Assembly: GCA_000621765.1 (NCBI GenBank)
Contig: JHXJ01000015.1
Location: 1-64,000 of the forward strand
Origin: Ruminococcaceae bacterium AB4001
Lineage (GTDB): Bacteria; Bacillota; Clostridia; Saccharofermentanales; Saccharofermentanaceae
DNA: 64,000 nucleotides
Direction of reading: 5' to 3'
Shown: positions 1 to 8,263 of the stretch, piece after piece
Layout: each line of letters opens with the position of its first letter
How positions within the stretch are numbered: the stretch's first letter is position 1
Notes under the pieces: model-generated
Seen by the model: only the letters and a program-made list of their open reading frames with translations
The model's database searches: none
Told to the model about the DNA's origin: nothing
Program-made: the position numbers and the translations under genes

Positions 1-2
1 AT

Positions 3-176
3 GAGGTTATGAGAGTACTTAAGAGCCATCAGGCACCCAAAGATTGCACCGTATACAACTACATCCTGAAAAAAGAAGCTGAAGGCAAAAGCAAGAAACA
101 GGCCAAAATAGCTGGCCTGAACAAGTTCCTGCGCATTTACTACGCACGAGTGATGGAGGTTTACCAAGCAGCATAA
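3..176 (+). CDS. IS110-family-like transposase, C-terminal fragment
   Basis: An open frame enters from the left window edge and ends at TAA 174-176, giving 57 visible residues. The Lys-rich stretch with YNYILKKEAEGKSKK, followed by a helix with LNKFLRIYY, resembles the C-terminal end of IS110/IS116/IS902 transposases, serine-type DEDD recombinases guided by a bridge RNA in this family. The catalytic domains lie outside the window, so the family call rests on this tail only. The right end of the element is not visible as an inverted repeat, which is normal for IS110. Whether the element is intact cannot be judged. Confidence 0.55.
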   Translation, partial: EVMRVLKSHQAPKDCTVYNYILKKEAEGKSKKQAKIAGLNKFLRIYYARVMEVYQAA

Positions 177-196
177 ATCCATTAATGCTAAAACAA

Positions 197-218
197 AGAC
201 CGGATTTGACTCCGGTCT
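197..218 (-). terminator. Stem-loop, probable terminator
   Basis: An 8-bp perfect stem (197-204 with 211-218, 6-base loop) is followed on the minus strand by a T-rich run TTTGTTTT. It would back up termination of the minus-strand transporter operon and may also serve the plus-strand transposase. Confidence 0.5.
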
Positions 219-240
219 GTTTGCTGTGCCTAGTTGTTTC

Positions 241-307
241 AAAACAAAAACCTGCCAACAGGCTATTGATTTTTGTTAGCAGGCTATTGATTTTTGTTAG
301 CAGGTTT
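241..307 (-). terminator. Rho-independent terminator of the MMPL/lipoprotein operon
   Basis: On the minus strand the arm at 307-296 pairs with 259-248 (11 of 12 positions) and is followed by TTTTTGTTTT (250-241). It lies 20 bases after the lipoprotein stop codon. The loop is unusually long because it contains a 21-bp tandem duplication. Confidence 0.6.
259..300. repeat. 21-bp perfect tandem duplication
   Basis: The 21-bp unit at 259-279 is repeated exactly at 280-300, inside the loop of the operon terminator. It looks like a recent slippage event next to the IS110 remnant. Confidence 0.85.
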
Positions 308-327
308 GGTTTATGTTAACGGTTATA

Positions 328-2568
328 TCAGACTTCGCCGACCGAACCGCTCTTGTAGATAAATTTCTCTCCGGAATGGGCATCGGAGTAAGCCTTTGCA
401 GATTCAAATACTGCTTTGGCCCTGTTTAACTGTTCGATGTTATCCTCATCAAGGATACTGCAGATTTCTGATATGCCCTCGTTATTGAAACGGTTAAGGC
501 CTGAATCAAGTTTTCCTGCACCATCGCGGAGAAGGAGGATCCCTTCAGTGAATTCGGGAATGCTGTCCTGAAGAGTAACGATACCATTGTAGAGTTCAGT
601 TGCTCCGCTGCTCAATCTGTCCGCACCGTCTGCCAACTGTTCGGCACCGCTCTTAAGGGCAGAAGCACCCTGAGCACACTGGTCAACTCCGTCGGTATAG
701 CTCTTAAGACCGATATAGAAAGCATTGTAACTGTCCAAAGATGCCTTAAGAGAGATAAGACTCTGGGCGCCTTCAGATGCTGCTGTTAACTTGGACTGTA
801 CGGTATCACTTGCCATGGCCTCGCTGATGGCTTTGTCGATCTGCTCATCGGTGTTCTTATCTATCAGGGCCTTGATCTCGTCACCGGACATCTGCTCATC
901 AACTTTTTCCGCGATCAATGCCTGAACGGCATCGTCGGACATCTGGATATCAGTCTGTTCTGATACTGCCTGACGTATCTGTTCACTGTCTTTCTGCAGT
1001 TCCACCTGTTCGCTGATCATTGCTTTGATCTCGTCTGATTCCATCTGTTCATTTACTTTGGCATCAATAAGTGAACATGTCTCCTCTGTGGCCATCTGCT
1101 GCTCTATTGCATTGTTTATCTCAGTTTTCGTGCTGTCATCCAGAGCATCGAAAGTGTCTTCGTCCAGACCTTCTGCAGCCAATACCTGAGATCTGACCTG
1201 ATCTTTTACTGCAGATGTTACCTGCAGTGTGACCTGTGATCTGACAGCTGATGTAACCTGATCTGTTACTGCCGGCTCTGCCTGCTCCCAGACAGCATTT
1301 TCGACCTGTGATTCAACTTCGGCTCTAACTGCTTCGGTTACTCTTGAGGTGATATTATCTTTAACGGCACTTTCTACCAACGCATGAATCTCGGCTCTTT
1401 TTGCTTCGACTGCAGCCGTGACTTCGGATAAAGCCTGTGTATATACGGCGTTGTCATCAAGGGAAGAAATCAATGAGTTTAATACTTCCTGATAGTTATC
1501 GATGGTGAGGTCAGGACAATCAAGACCCGCATCACGGATCTGCTTGGTTGCTGTGTCGAGCAGTGCATTGAAAACCTGTACTGCGCCGCCGACGATATCA
1601 TCACTGTTTGAAGATAATTCATTAAGACCTGAACTTAATGAGTCAGCGCCTGCGCTTAGATCGTTTGCGCCTTTATCAAGTTCAGCGGTGCCGTTCTTTA
1701 ATTCCAGTGCACCGTCCGCGAGTTTATCAGTTCCGTCTGACAGTTTGCCGCATCCGTCGTAAAGTGTGTCAAGGCCGCCGCAGAGAGCATCGGAGCCGTC
1801 GAGGATCTGCTTCATTCCATCTGAGAGCTTATCTGCTGATCCGCTCAGTTTTTCCGTATCTATATCAACATTATCTGTAATGTCGAATTCCGAGAGAAGA
1901 TCCGGCAATGCGACAGACATTGTCATATCGAGTGCAAAATCTTCCACATCAGCGGTGATCTCCACATAATCCGTGAGTTTGTCTTCTAATTCTTTGATGT
2001 TATCGTTTGAACTGTCAGGATCTATCGCATCCTTAAATCCCGGGACGGCAAGGCCTACTACAAAGAATCTGCTGCCGTCATCAGTAACCTTGCCTGAGTT
2101 TACGGTGACATTGGAGAATTTCCCCTTGTCGAGAACCATTCCAGACAGCATGGTGACGGGAACTGTGATCTCTTCGGTCTTACCGTTGATGCTGATATTT
2201 GTTTTGACATGGTTGTCATAATCAAAACGGATGGTAACCTTTCCGCTCTTGCCTGCAAGATCTTCAGGCTTTATCCGGTTGCCGTTAAGGTAATAACTGA
2301 TCTTTACGCTGACGGGGATATCGGATTCTTCGCATCCGCTGAGCTTTTCAATGTTTCCTTCAGCATCGGAGATCACATAGAATGTCTCGCTGGTATTAAC
2401 GGGTTTTCCGAAGTCGCCTGAATATGCGATCGTACTTGTGCCGAATTTGGCTATCGGATCAGTATCTTTGACATCATCCGTGGTGAATGCGCATCCGGCG
2501 ATGTTTGCCGACATGGTCATTACAAGTAATAATGACAATGCTTTTTTCTTATCAATATTGTTTTTCAT
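328..2568 (-). CDS. YhgE/Pip-like heptad-repeat lipoprotein
   Basis: The 746-residue product begins with a lipoprotein signal whose lipobox Cys is near residue 26 (NIAGC). Residues about 235-320 and 640-720 carry Leu-x-x-Gly heptads such as KLADGALELKNGTAELDKG, the pattern of YhgE/Pip and similar export-associated proteins. Between them, about 390-620, is a long Glu/Gln/Val-rich helical region that should form a coiled coil. The start ATG at 2568 has AGGAGG seven bases upstream, inside the end of the transporter gene, with one base between the two genes, so the two are co-translated. Such proteins often accompany MMPL transporters. I infer an extracytoplasmic partner for the transporter; the substrate is unknown. 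Confidence 0.75.
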   Translation of the reverse strand: MKNNIDKKKALSLLLVMTMSANIAGCAFTTDDVKDTDPIAKFGTSTIAYSGDFGKPVNTSETFYVISDAEGNIEKLSGCEESDIPVSVKISYYLNGNRIKPEDLAGKSGKVTIRFDYDNHVKTNISINGKTEEITVPVTMLSGMVLDKGKFSNVTVNSGKVTDDGSRFFVVGLAVPGFKDAIDPDSSNDNIKELEDKLTDYVEITADVEDFALDMTMSVALPDLLSEFDITDNVDIDTEKLSGSADKLSDGMKQILDGSDALCGGLDTLYDGCGKLSDGTDKLADGALELKNGTAELDKGANDLSAGADSLSSGLNELSSNSDDIVGGAVQVFNALLDTATKQIRDAGLDCPDLTIDNYQEVLNSLISSLDDNAVYTQALSEVTAAVEAKRAEIHALVESAVKDNITSRVTEAVRAEVESQVENAVWEQAEPAVTDQVTSAVRSQVTLQVTSAVKDQVRSQVLAAEGLDEDTFDALDDSTKTEINNAIEQQMATEETCSLIDAKVNEQMESDEIKAMISEQVELQKDSEQIRQAVSEQTDIQMSDDAVQALIAEKVDEQMSGDEIKALIDKNTDEQIDKAISEAMASDTVQSKLTAASEGAQSLISLKASLDSYNAFYIGLKSYTDGVDQCAQGASALKSGAEQLADGADRLSSGATELYNGIVTLQDSIPEFTEGILLLRDGAGKLDSGLNRFNNEGISEICSILDEDNIEQLNRAKAVFESAKAYSDAHSGEKFIYKSGSVGEV

Positions 2569-2569
2569 A

Positions 2570-4663
2570 TTAATATGCCTCCTGATGTTTAACTTTTACT
2601 TTTTTATTCATTCCCAACGTTGTCGCGCATATGACTCTGTCAAAGACATAGAGCAGCGGAGGGAGTATCAGTATTACCGCGAGGACGGAGATAACGGCAC
2701 CTCTTGCCATCAGCATGCACATGCTGCTGATTATGTCTATTTCAGAGTAAACTGCTACTCCGAATGTCGCTGCGAAAAGTCCTGAACCGGATACCAGAAT
2801 CGACGGGATCGAAGTATAGAGCGCGGTGTGTACTGCTGTCTTTTTATCCTGCCCTCTGATCCTCTCGTTCTTATAACGTGTCGTCATGAGGATCGCATAG
2901 TCAACGGTCGCTCCCAACTGGATGGTGCTTATGCATATCGGCGCGATGAACGGCAGGCTCTGACCAAGATAGTGGGGAAGACCTAAGTTGATGAATATCG
3001 CGAATTCGATGACGGATATAAGTATCATCGGAAGGCTTATGCTCTTTTCGGCGAATGCGATGATGATGAAGATGGCGGCGATGGATATTATGTTGACGAC
3101 TCTGAAGTCCTTATCGGTAGTCTCGATCATATCCTTCATGCAGGGTGCTTCACCTATAAGCATTCCGGTGGGATCGTAATGCTTTAATATCATGTTCAGA
3201 TTATCTATCTGATTGTTTACCTGATCTCCGGCTACTTTATATTCGGAGTTGATAAGGAACAGTTCCCATTTATCGTTCTCGAGAACACTCTTTAAGGAGT
3301 CCGGAATAATGTCTGAAGGAACGTCAGAACCTAACAGGCTCTCGAATCCGAGTATTGTTTTGACACCGTTAACTTTTTCCATCTCACGGATCATCTCTCT
3401 CTTTGTTCCTTCATCCAGAGAAGAGTCGACAAGGATCATGTGTGTTGATGCGATATCATACTCGTCACGGAGTTTGGAATTCGCGATAACATATTCCATG
3501 TCTTTGGGAAGGCATTCTCCCATGTCATAGTAAACTTCATTCTCCGTCTTTTTGTAACCGTAGAATGCAGGCGGAATAAGAAGCGCGAAAACAATGAGAA
3601 ATACAGGGAACACCTTGATCAGGTGACCGGCAAACTCTCGTGTGTCGGGAATAAGGGAACGGTGTGATACTTTGCTTAACGGTTTATCCAGCATCAGTAT
3701 CAGAGCAGGGAGGACCGTAACGCATCCGATGACTCCTAATATGACACCCTTGGCCATGACGATGCCGATATCGCGCCCCATCGTGAAAGTCATGAAGCAC
3801 AGCGCCATAAATCCCGCAACGGTCGTAACCGAACTTCCCAATACGGAAGTCAATGTCTCATTGATTGCCTGAGCCATTGCGGCTTTGTGATCTTGGTTCA
3901 GGGTTAACTGTTCATTGTAGCTGTGCCAGAGGAATACCGAGTAATCCATTGTTACTGCAAGCTGCAGTACGGCAGACAGCGCTTTTGTGATGTAACTTAC
4001 CTCACCGAAAAAGTAATTGCTTCCGAGGTTTAAAAGTATCATCATTCCTATGGATGCCAGGAATATGAGAGGTATCAGCCAGTTATCCAGCAATAAGATC
4101 ATTGCTGCAAGAGCGAGAACTACTGCAATGCCGACATATATCGGCTCTTCTTTCTCGCACAGATCCTTAAGGTCTGTGACAAGGGCTGACATGCCTGCCA
4201 CAAAACACTGTTTTCCGCATATGCCACGGATCTCACGTATGGCATCCATGGTAAGATCATCAGACGTCGATGTGTCAAAGAAGACAGCCATCATAGTTGA
4301 ATTGTCTGTGTTAAAAGCGTTATAGAGTCTGTCCGGCAGCATTTCCATAGGAACTGACATGTCTGCAAAAGAATCGTACCAGACAACAGAATCAACATGA
4401 TCGACCTGTTCGATCTCAGCCTTTAACCGGCTGACATCTTCAGGAGCCATGTCCTCCAATATGATCATAGAGAATGCGCCTTTACCAAAATTGGATAAGA
4501 GTTCGTTCTGGCCCTTAACTGTTTCCATGTCTTCCGGAAGGTAGTTGAGCATATCATAGTTGATACGCGTGTTTACCATACCGAGTAAGGCGGGAATCAT
4601 TAACAGTAATGTCAGGATCAGTACCGGGACACGGTACTTAACGATAATCTTTCCCGTTTTCAT
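2570..4663 (-). CDS. MMPL/RND-superfamily membrane transporter
   Basis: The 697-residue protein has the MMPL layout: one N-terminal membrane helix, an extracytoplasmic loop (about 35-170), a block of five to six helices (about 175-330), then a second helix, loop and helix block (about 345-690). The repeated segments with LAVTMDYSVFLWHSY and LGATVDYAILMTTRY are the paired D-Y motifs of helix 4 and helix 10 that carry protons in this family. The length fits Gram-positive YdfJ-like exporters. The start ATG has AAAGGAAG upstream. It is the first structural gene after the TetR gene. I infer export of a lipid or drug-like compound using the proton gradient; the substrate is not readable. Confidence 0.85.
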   Translation of the reverse strand: MKTGKIIVKYRVPVLILTLLLMIPALLGMVNTRINYDMLNYLPEDMETVKGQNELLSNFGKGAFSMIILEDMAPEDVSRLKAEIEQVDHVDSVVWYDSFADMSVPMEMLPDRLYNAFNTDNSTMMAVFFDTSTSDDLTMDAIREIRGICGKQCFVAGMSALVTDLKDLCEKEEPIYVGIAVVLALAAMILLLDNWLIPLIFLASIGMMILLNLGSNYFFGEVSYITKALSAVLQLAVTMDYSVFLWHSYNEQLTLNQDHKAAMAQAINETLTSVLGSSVTTVAGFMALCFMTFTMGRDIGIVMAKGVILGVIGCVTVLPALILMLDKPLSKVSHRSLIPDTREFAGHLIKVFPVFLIVFALLIPPAFYGYKKTENEVYYDMGECLPKDMEYVIANSKLRDEYDIASTHMILVDSSLDEGTKREMIREMEKVNGVKTILGFESLLGSDVPSDIIPDSLKSVLENDKWELFLINSEYKVAGDQVNNQIDNLNMILKHYDPTGMLIGEAPCMKDMIETTDKDFRVVNIISIAAIFIIIAFAEKSISLPMILISVIEFAIFINLGLPHYLGQSLPFIAPICISTIQLGATVDYAILMTTRYKNERIRGQDKKTAVHTALYTSIPSILVSGSGLFAATFGVAVYSEIDIISSMCMLMARGAVISVLAVILILPPLLYVFDRVICATTLGMNKKVKVKHQEAY

Positions 4664-4799
4664 TCACGTTACTTCCTTTCTTGCGGGCATTAGCCCTTTA
4701 TCGATTGGAAGTATCGTATTTATTTCATACGGAATGAATGGTCATTAGACCGTGAGTATACAAAAATCAGACATTTTGCGTTTTTTGTTCGAAAACCGG

Positions 4800-5357
4800 T
4801 CAGGTGTTTTTGGCTCTGTCGAGCATCATCTCGGCAACACCCGAACGGAGTTCCAGAAATCTGATGAGTCTGTCACGTTCATTGGTCTTCATGCCGCGGT
4901 TGATCCATCCCATAACTTTGCCGAAGCATTCATCTTCATAAGCGTGAAGGATTATCATGCGGTCTTCTTCTGATATATCGTCAGCTTTGAAGAGTGCTTT
5001 TCCGTATTCTGAGATAACATATTCGCATATGCGCCAGAGATGCAGCTCAAAGAGTGCTCTGTCTGCCGAACTGCAGACATGCCATATTATCTTTTTGTTC
5101 TGTTCAGCGAATTCCATGATAGCGAGCATGGCTGAATTGATTGAATCAACGGAAGGGTACCTGGCGATCAGTTCATCCGCTTTCTGTTCCACGATGTATT
5201 CTATAAGAGCCGGAATATCTTCAAAATGGTAGTAAAAAGTATTACGGTTGATATTACATTGATCAACTATGTTCTGAACGGTGATCTTGCTGACCGGTTC
5301 GTTCTCCAATAAAGTCATGAAAGCATCACAAATATATTGTTTTGTTCTGACTGCCAT
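4800..5357 (-). CDS. TetR/AcrR-family repressor
   Basis: The 185-residue protein has an N-terminal TetR helix-turn-helix (about 22-50, ITVQNIVDQCNINRNTFYYHF) and a helical ligand domain of the DhaS-like type. I chose ATG 5357 because GAGGTG lies six bases upstream; a GTG nine bases earlier overlaps that site. It precedes the MMPL operon in the same orientation, separated by 136 bases, and probably represses both itself and the transporter. Two matching palindromes upstream (5407-5462) are candidate operators. The inducer is unknown. Confidence 0.8.
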   Translation of the reverse strand: MAVRTKQYICDAFMTLLENEPVSKITVQNIVDQCNINRNTFYYHFEDIPALIEYIVEQKADELIARYPSVDSINSAMLAIMEFAEQNKKIIWHVCSSADRALFELHLWRICEYVISEYGKALFKADDISEEDRMIILHAYEDECFGKVMGWINRGMKTNERDRLIRFLELRSGVAEMMLDRAKNT

Positions 5358-5382
5358 GATGAGCACCTCTGTTTTTTTATAA

Positions 5383-5462
5383 ATTATAATACAGAAAAAA
5401 TGTCTTAAGTGTCTACTTTCAGAAATGAATCAGGACAAAATATATCGCCGGTGTCTACCGGC
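5383..5462 (-). promoter_or_regulatory. TetR promoter with two helically phased operators
   Basis: A TATAAT box for the minus strand lies at 5388-5383. The palindromes AAGTGTCTACTT (5407-5418) and GCCGGTGTCTACCGGC (5447-5462) share the core GTGTCTAC, and the cores are exactly 42 bp apart, four helical turns. The first palindrome overlaps the -35 region. I infer autoregulation by the adjacent TetR protein. Confidence 0.5.
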
Positions 5463-5505
5463 AGAAAAAAGAATTAAAGAAAAATATTTTTGTTGTCCAC
5501 TTTTA

Positions 5506-5626
5506 TTGACAGGTACAAGTGCCAGTTGAATATAGCTCCCGTTTTTACTATAGTCAGACTGTAATGTTAGAAGGTTTTTCACACAATTATTCTAACAATA
5601 AACGGGCCCTTCGGGCCCCGTTTTCT
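5506..5626 (+). ncRNA. Candidate small RNA or leader RNA ending in a strong terminator
   Basis: TTGACA (5506-5511) and TATAGC (5531-5536, spacer 19) could form a promoter. They are followed by an 8-bp hairpin (5565-5572 with 5590-5597) and a GC-rich terminator (5600-5609 with 5613-5622) with TTTTCTTTT. No plus-strand gene lies between. A CCCGTTT at 5538-5544 can pair with AAACGGG of the terminator, giving an alternative fold. It is either a short independent RNA or the first part of the leader of the GGDEF-EAL gene. Confidence 0.4.
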
Positions 5627-5638
5627 TTTGAAATAGTT

Positions 5639-5701
5639 AGGGGCTATCTCTTTCTGTTTTGAGACAGCCCCTTATTTTTGTCTTTTGCAGGGGGCTTTTT
5701 T
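5639..5701 (+). terminator. Competing hairpins before the GGDEF-EAL gene (attenuator-like)
   Basis: AGCCCCT (5666-5672) can pair with AGGGGCT upstream (5639-5645) or with GGGGGCT downstream, the latter followed by six T. The two pairings exclude each other, which is the layout of an attenuator. The gene starts 118 bases further on, and a separate promoter between them cannot be excluded. Confidence 0.4.
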
Positions 5702-5818
5702 ATGTATTTGAAATGACGGGATTTACAGTTAACAGAATGGTTAAGTCATATTCATATGACGATTAATTACTTATTGTAAACTTAGTATAGAGAAATTTGT
5801 TTTTGTGAAGGAGGCACC

Positions 5819-8056
5819 GTGGATTTTCAGGCCTTAGTTGATTCTTATTTTTCACCGGCTTGTGTAGTATCTGTCCAGAAAACCAAGGGCGGCGGTTACG
5901 GAGATATCCGTCTTGTTGCGGGTAATAAGAAGTACACGGACATGATCGATCTTCGCGTTCAGCCGGGTTATACGGGCGATAAGACCTTGTTTGTGCCGAA
6001 TTCCTTATATACTGAATATTTCCCGCAAAGCCTCAGTTTTGAAGAAGTGTGTGCCAAGGCTGCAATACAGAGAAAGGAAGTGCACACTTACGCGCACATC
6101 TATAATGTTGATGTGTGGTTCGACATTTATGCCTTGCCTTTGAATTATCAGGAAGGCGACATTTTCTACTGCACTTACACGGCTACTCCGAACAATAACG
6201 CAGATGCTCTTCTGGATACATTCGGTGCGTCACAGACAGCAAATGACGTCCTCAAAACCTGCATTAAACTCCATAAGGCCAACAACCTCAAAGAGGCTAT
6301 GGAGAGCGTTATTTCCGAGATCCGCCGTATCTGCAAGGCGGTAGGCTGTACGATCCTTCTTTTGAATAACGATGAGGAAGAGTATTCGATCCTCGCAACG
6401 AATTACATAGAGAACAGCGGCATCAAGCGTGTCACTGAGTTCGAGGGATTTTTTGACATAGCGAACTCCTGGAAAGACATGTTAGGTGATGAAGGCGACT
6501 GCATCATTATCAGAAATGAAGAGGATATGGAGCATGTCAGCAGGATCAACCACCCCTGGTATCTTACACTTGTCGAAGCAGGCGTAAAGAGCGTTGTTTT
6601 ATTCCCGCTCCGTCAGGGAAATGAGCTGCTCGGATTTATATGGGCGGTTAATTTCGATACTGAGAATACAATGCGTATTAAGGAGACACTGGAACTCACA
6701 ACGTTCTTCGCATCCTCGCATATTGCAAGATATAAGGTCATAAAGCGCCTCGAACATATGAGTTATACGGACGCCCTTACAGGACTTCCTAACCGCTTTG
6801 CATGCACGGAATTTATTTCTGATCTGATCAGGAGAAGAGTCGAATTTGCTGCTGTTTCAATTGATATCAATAATTTTAAGAGCATCAATGAGACATTCGG
6901 TTTTGAAGCAGGCAACCAGGTCCTGATTGAAGTTGCCAAGCGTTGGAAAGCAGTTTCCGAGAGCATTGCATCTGATGTTGATTCGTATCTCACACGTCTG
7001 GCGGGCGATGAATTCTTTATTGTGCTCAGCGGTTACAAATCTGAAGAAGAACTGGGCAGCATTATTAATCGCTATTCAGAAGTCTTAAGCGACAGCATGA
7101 CTCTTGCCGGATACGATATCTATGTAACTGCAAGTTTCGGATATGCCGAGTATCCTAATGATGCAGATTCAACAGATGCATTGATATCTCATGCAACTAC
7201 CGCTATGAGTGAAATAAAGAAGGTTAACAGCAGTGAGCATGTTCTGAAGTTTACGGCTGATCTTCTTAAGGATGAGCACATTCTTGAGGTTGAGAATCTG
7301 ATAAGAACGGCTCTCGAAAATGACACGATCTATTTCAATCTCCAGCCTCAGTTCGATATGGATCACAAGTTAAGGGGTTTTGAAGCGCTCGCACGAATGA
7401 AGGACAGCGACGGTAATATCATCAGTCCCGGCGAATTCGTTCCCGTAGCCGAAAAGGTTGGCCTTATCGACCGCGTTGACGGTACGGTATTCAGGAAGGC
7501 TGCTGCATTCTTCGGTGAACTCTTAAGCAGGACAGGTGCAGATCTTACACTCAGTATTAACGCATCTGTACGTCACCTTATGAAGAGTGATTTCATTGAT
7601 GAGATCCGTCAGCTGTTAGATGACAGCGGTATCCCGGCTTCCAAGCTCGAGATTGAGATTACTGAATCGATCATGATCGATTCGTATGCCAAGGCTCTGC
7701 ACTGCATAGATGAATTAAGGAACATGGGAATCCAGATCGCGATAGACGATTTCGGAACGGGTTATTCTTCGCTGAGTTATCTGCACAGATTCCCGGCAAA
7801 TCTTCTTAAGATCGATAAGTCCTTTATCGATAAGATGAACACAAGCGATTCTTCCAGGCAGTATGTCGCTTCCATCATATCCATCGGTCACGTAATGGGA
7901 TTCAATGTCATCTCGGAAGGTGTAGAAGAACCTGAACAGCTTGATACGTTGAAGGAGATCGGCTGTGATTATATCCAGGGTTTCGTCTGGGGCCGCCCGT
8001 TATCTGCCGGAGACGCTGAAAAGCTCGTTGTGGACGAAGTCGCAGGTAAGAACTGA
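5819..8056 (+). CDS. GAF-GGDEF-EAL cyclic-di-GMP protein
   Basis: The 745-residue protein makes or breaks cyclic di-GMP. It has an N-terminal PAS-like region (1-135), a GAF-like sensor (about 145-300), a GGDEF domain (about 320-475, signature AGDEF near 396) and an EAL domain (about 495-735). The EAL domain keeps its metal and catalytic residues: EALAR near 521, NAS, EIEITES, IDDFGTGYSS, KIDKSF and SEGVEE. The phosphodiesterase should therefore be active, while the GGDEF site has Ala for the first Gly and may be weak or regulatory. No membrane segment is seen, so it is cytosolic. The start is GTG with AAGGAGG upstream. Its first 310 residues are paralogous to the GGDEF protein at 18932. Confidence 0.9.
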   Translation: MDFQALVDSYFSPACVVSVQKTKGGGYGDIRLVAGNKKYTDMIDLRVQPGYTGDKTLFVPNSLYTEYFPQSLSFEEVCAKAAIQRKEVHTYAHIYNVDVWFDIYALPLNYQEGDIFYCTYTATPNNNADALLDTFGASQTANDVLKTCIKLHKANNLKEAMESVISEIRRICKAVGCTILLLNNDEEEYSILATNYIENSGIKRVTEFEGFFDIANSWKDMLGDEGDCIIIRNEEDMEHVSRINHPWYLTLVEAGVKSVVLFPLRQGNELLGFIWAVNFDTENTMRIKETLELTTFFASSHIARYKVIKRLEHMSYTDALTGLPNRFACTEFISDLIRRRVEFAAVSIDINNFKSINETFGFEAGNQVLIEVAKRWKAVSESIASDVDSYLTRLAGDEFFIVLSGYKSEEELGSIINRYSEVLSDSMTLAGYDIYVTASFGYAEYPNDADSTDALISHATTAMSEIKKVNSSEHVLKFTADLLKDEHILEVENLIRTALENDTIYFNLQPQFDMDHKLRGFEALARMKDSDGNIISPGEFVPVAEKVGLIDRVDGTVFRKAAAFFGELLSRTGADLTLSINASVRHLMKSDFIDEIRQLLDDSGIPASKLEIEITESIMIDSYAKALHCIDELRNMGIQIAIDDFGTGYSSLSYLHRFPANLLKIDKSFIDKMNTSDSSRQYVASIISIGHVMGFNVISEGVEEPEQLDTLKEIGCDYIQGFVWGRPLSAGDAEKLVVDEVAGKN

Positions 8057-8086
8057 TCCGCTAAAGAAATCAATAAACTGACTCAT

Positions 8087-8117
8087 TAGGGAGTCCGGAG
8101 ATCCTCCGGACTCCCTA
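8087..8117 (+). terminator. Long stem-loop after the GGDEF-EAL gene
   Basis: A 14-bp perfect stem (8087-8100 with 8104-8117) has a 3-base loop and no real T run. It may be a processing or pausing element, with the true terminator at 8185-8220. Confidence 0.6.
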
Positions 8118-8184
8118 ATACATTTCCAGAGAATAATGACTCATACAGGAGCATAAGAGATCTTTTGATTTCCAAAAACGGACA

Positions 8185-8220
8185 CTAAAAAAGCAGCTCT
8201 GGAAGGAGCTGCTTTTTTAG
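8185..8220. terminator. Bidirectional terminator between convergent genes
   Basis: A 15-bp perfect stem has A6 on one side and T6 on the other with a 6-base loop. It can terminate the GGDEF-EAL gene on the plus strand and the PAS-GGDEF gene on the minus strand. Confidence 0.85.
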
Positions 8221-8263
8221 GGGGTAACTAATTATGTCTTTGGCGATAACGCCATTTTATTTC

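Noticed and set aside
4664-4799. TetR operator in front of the MMPL gene
   Set aside because: TTCAT-N5-ATGAA and GGTC-N4-GACC palindromes are present but do not share the GTGTCTAC core seen upstream of the TetR gene, so the evidence is too weak.
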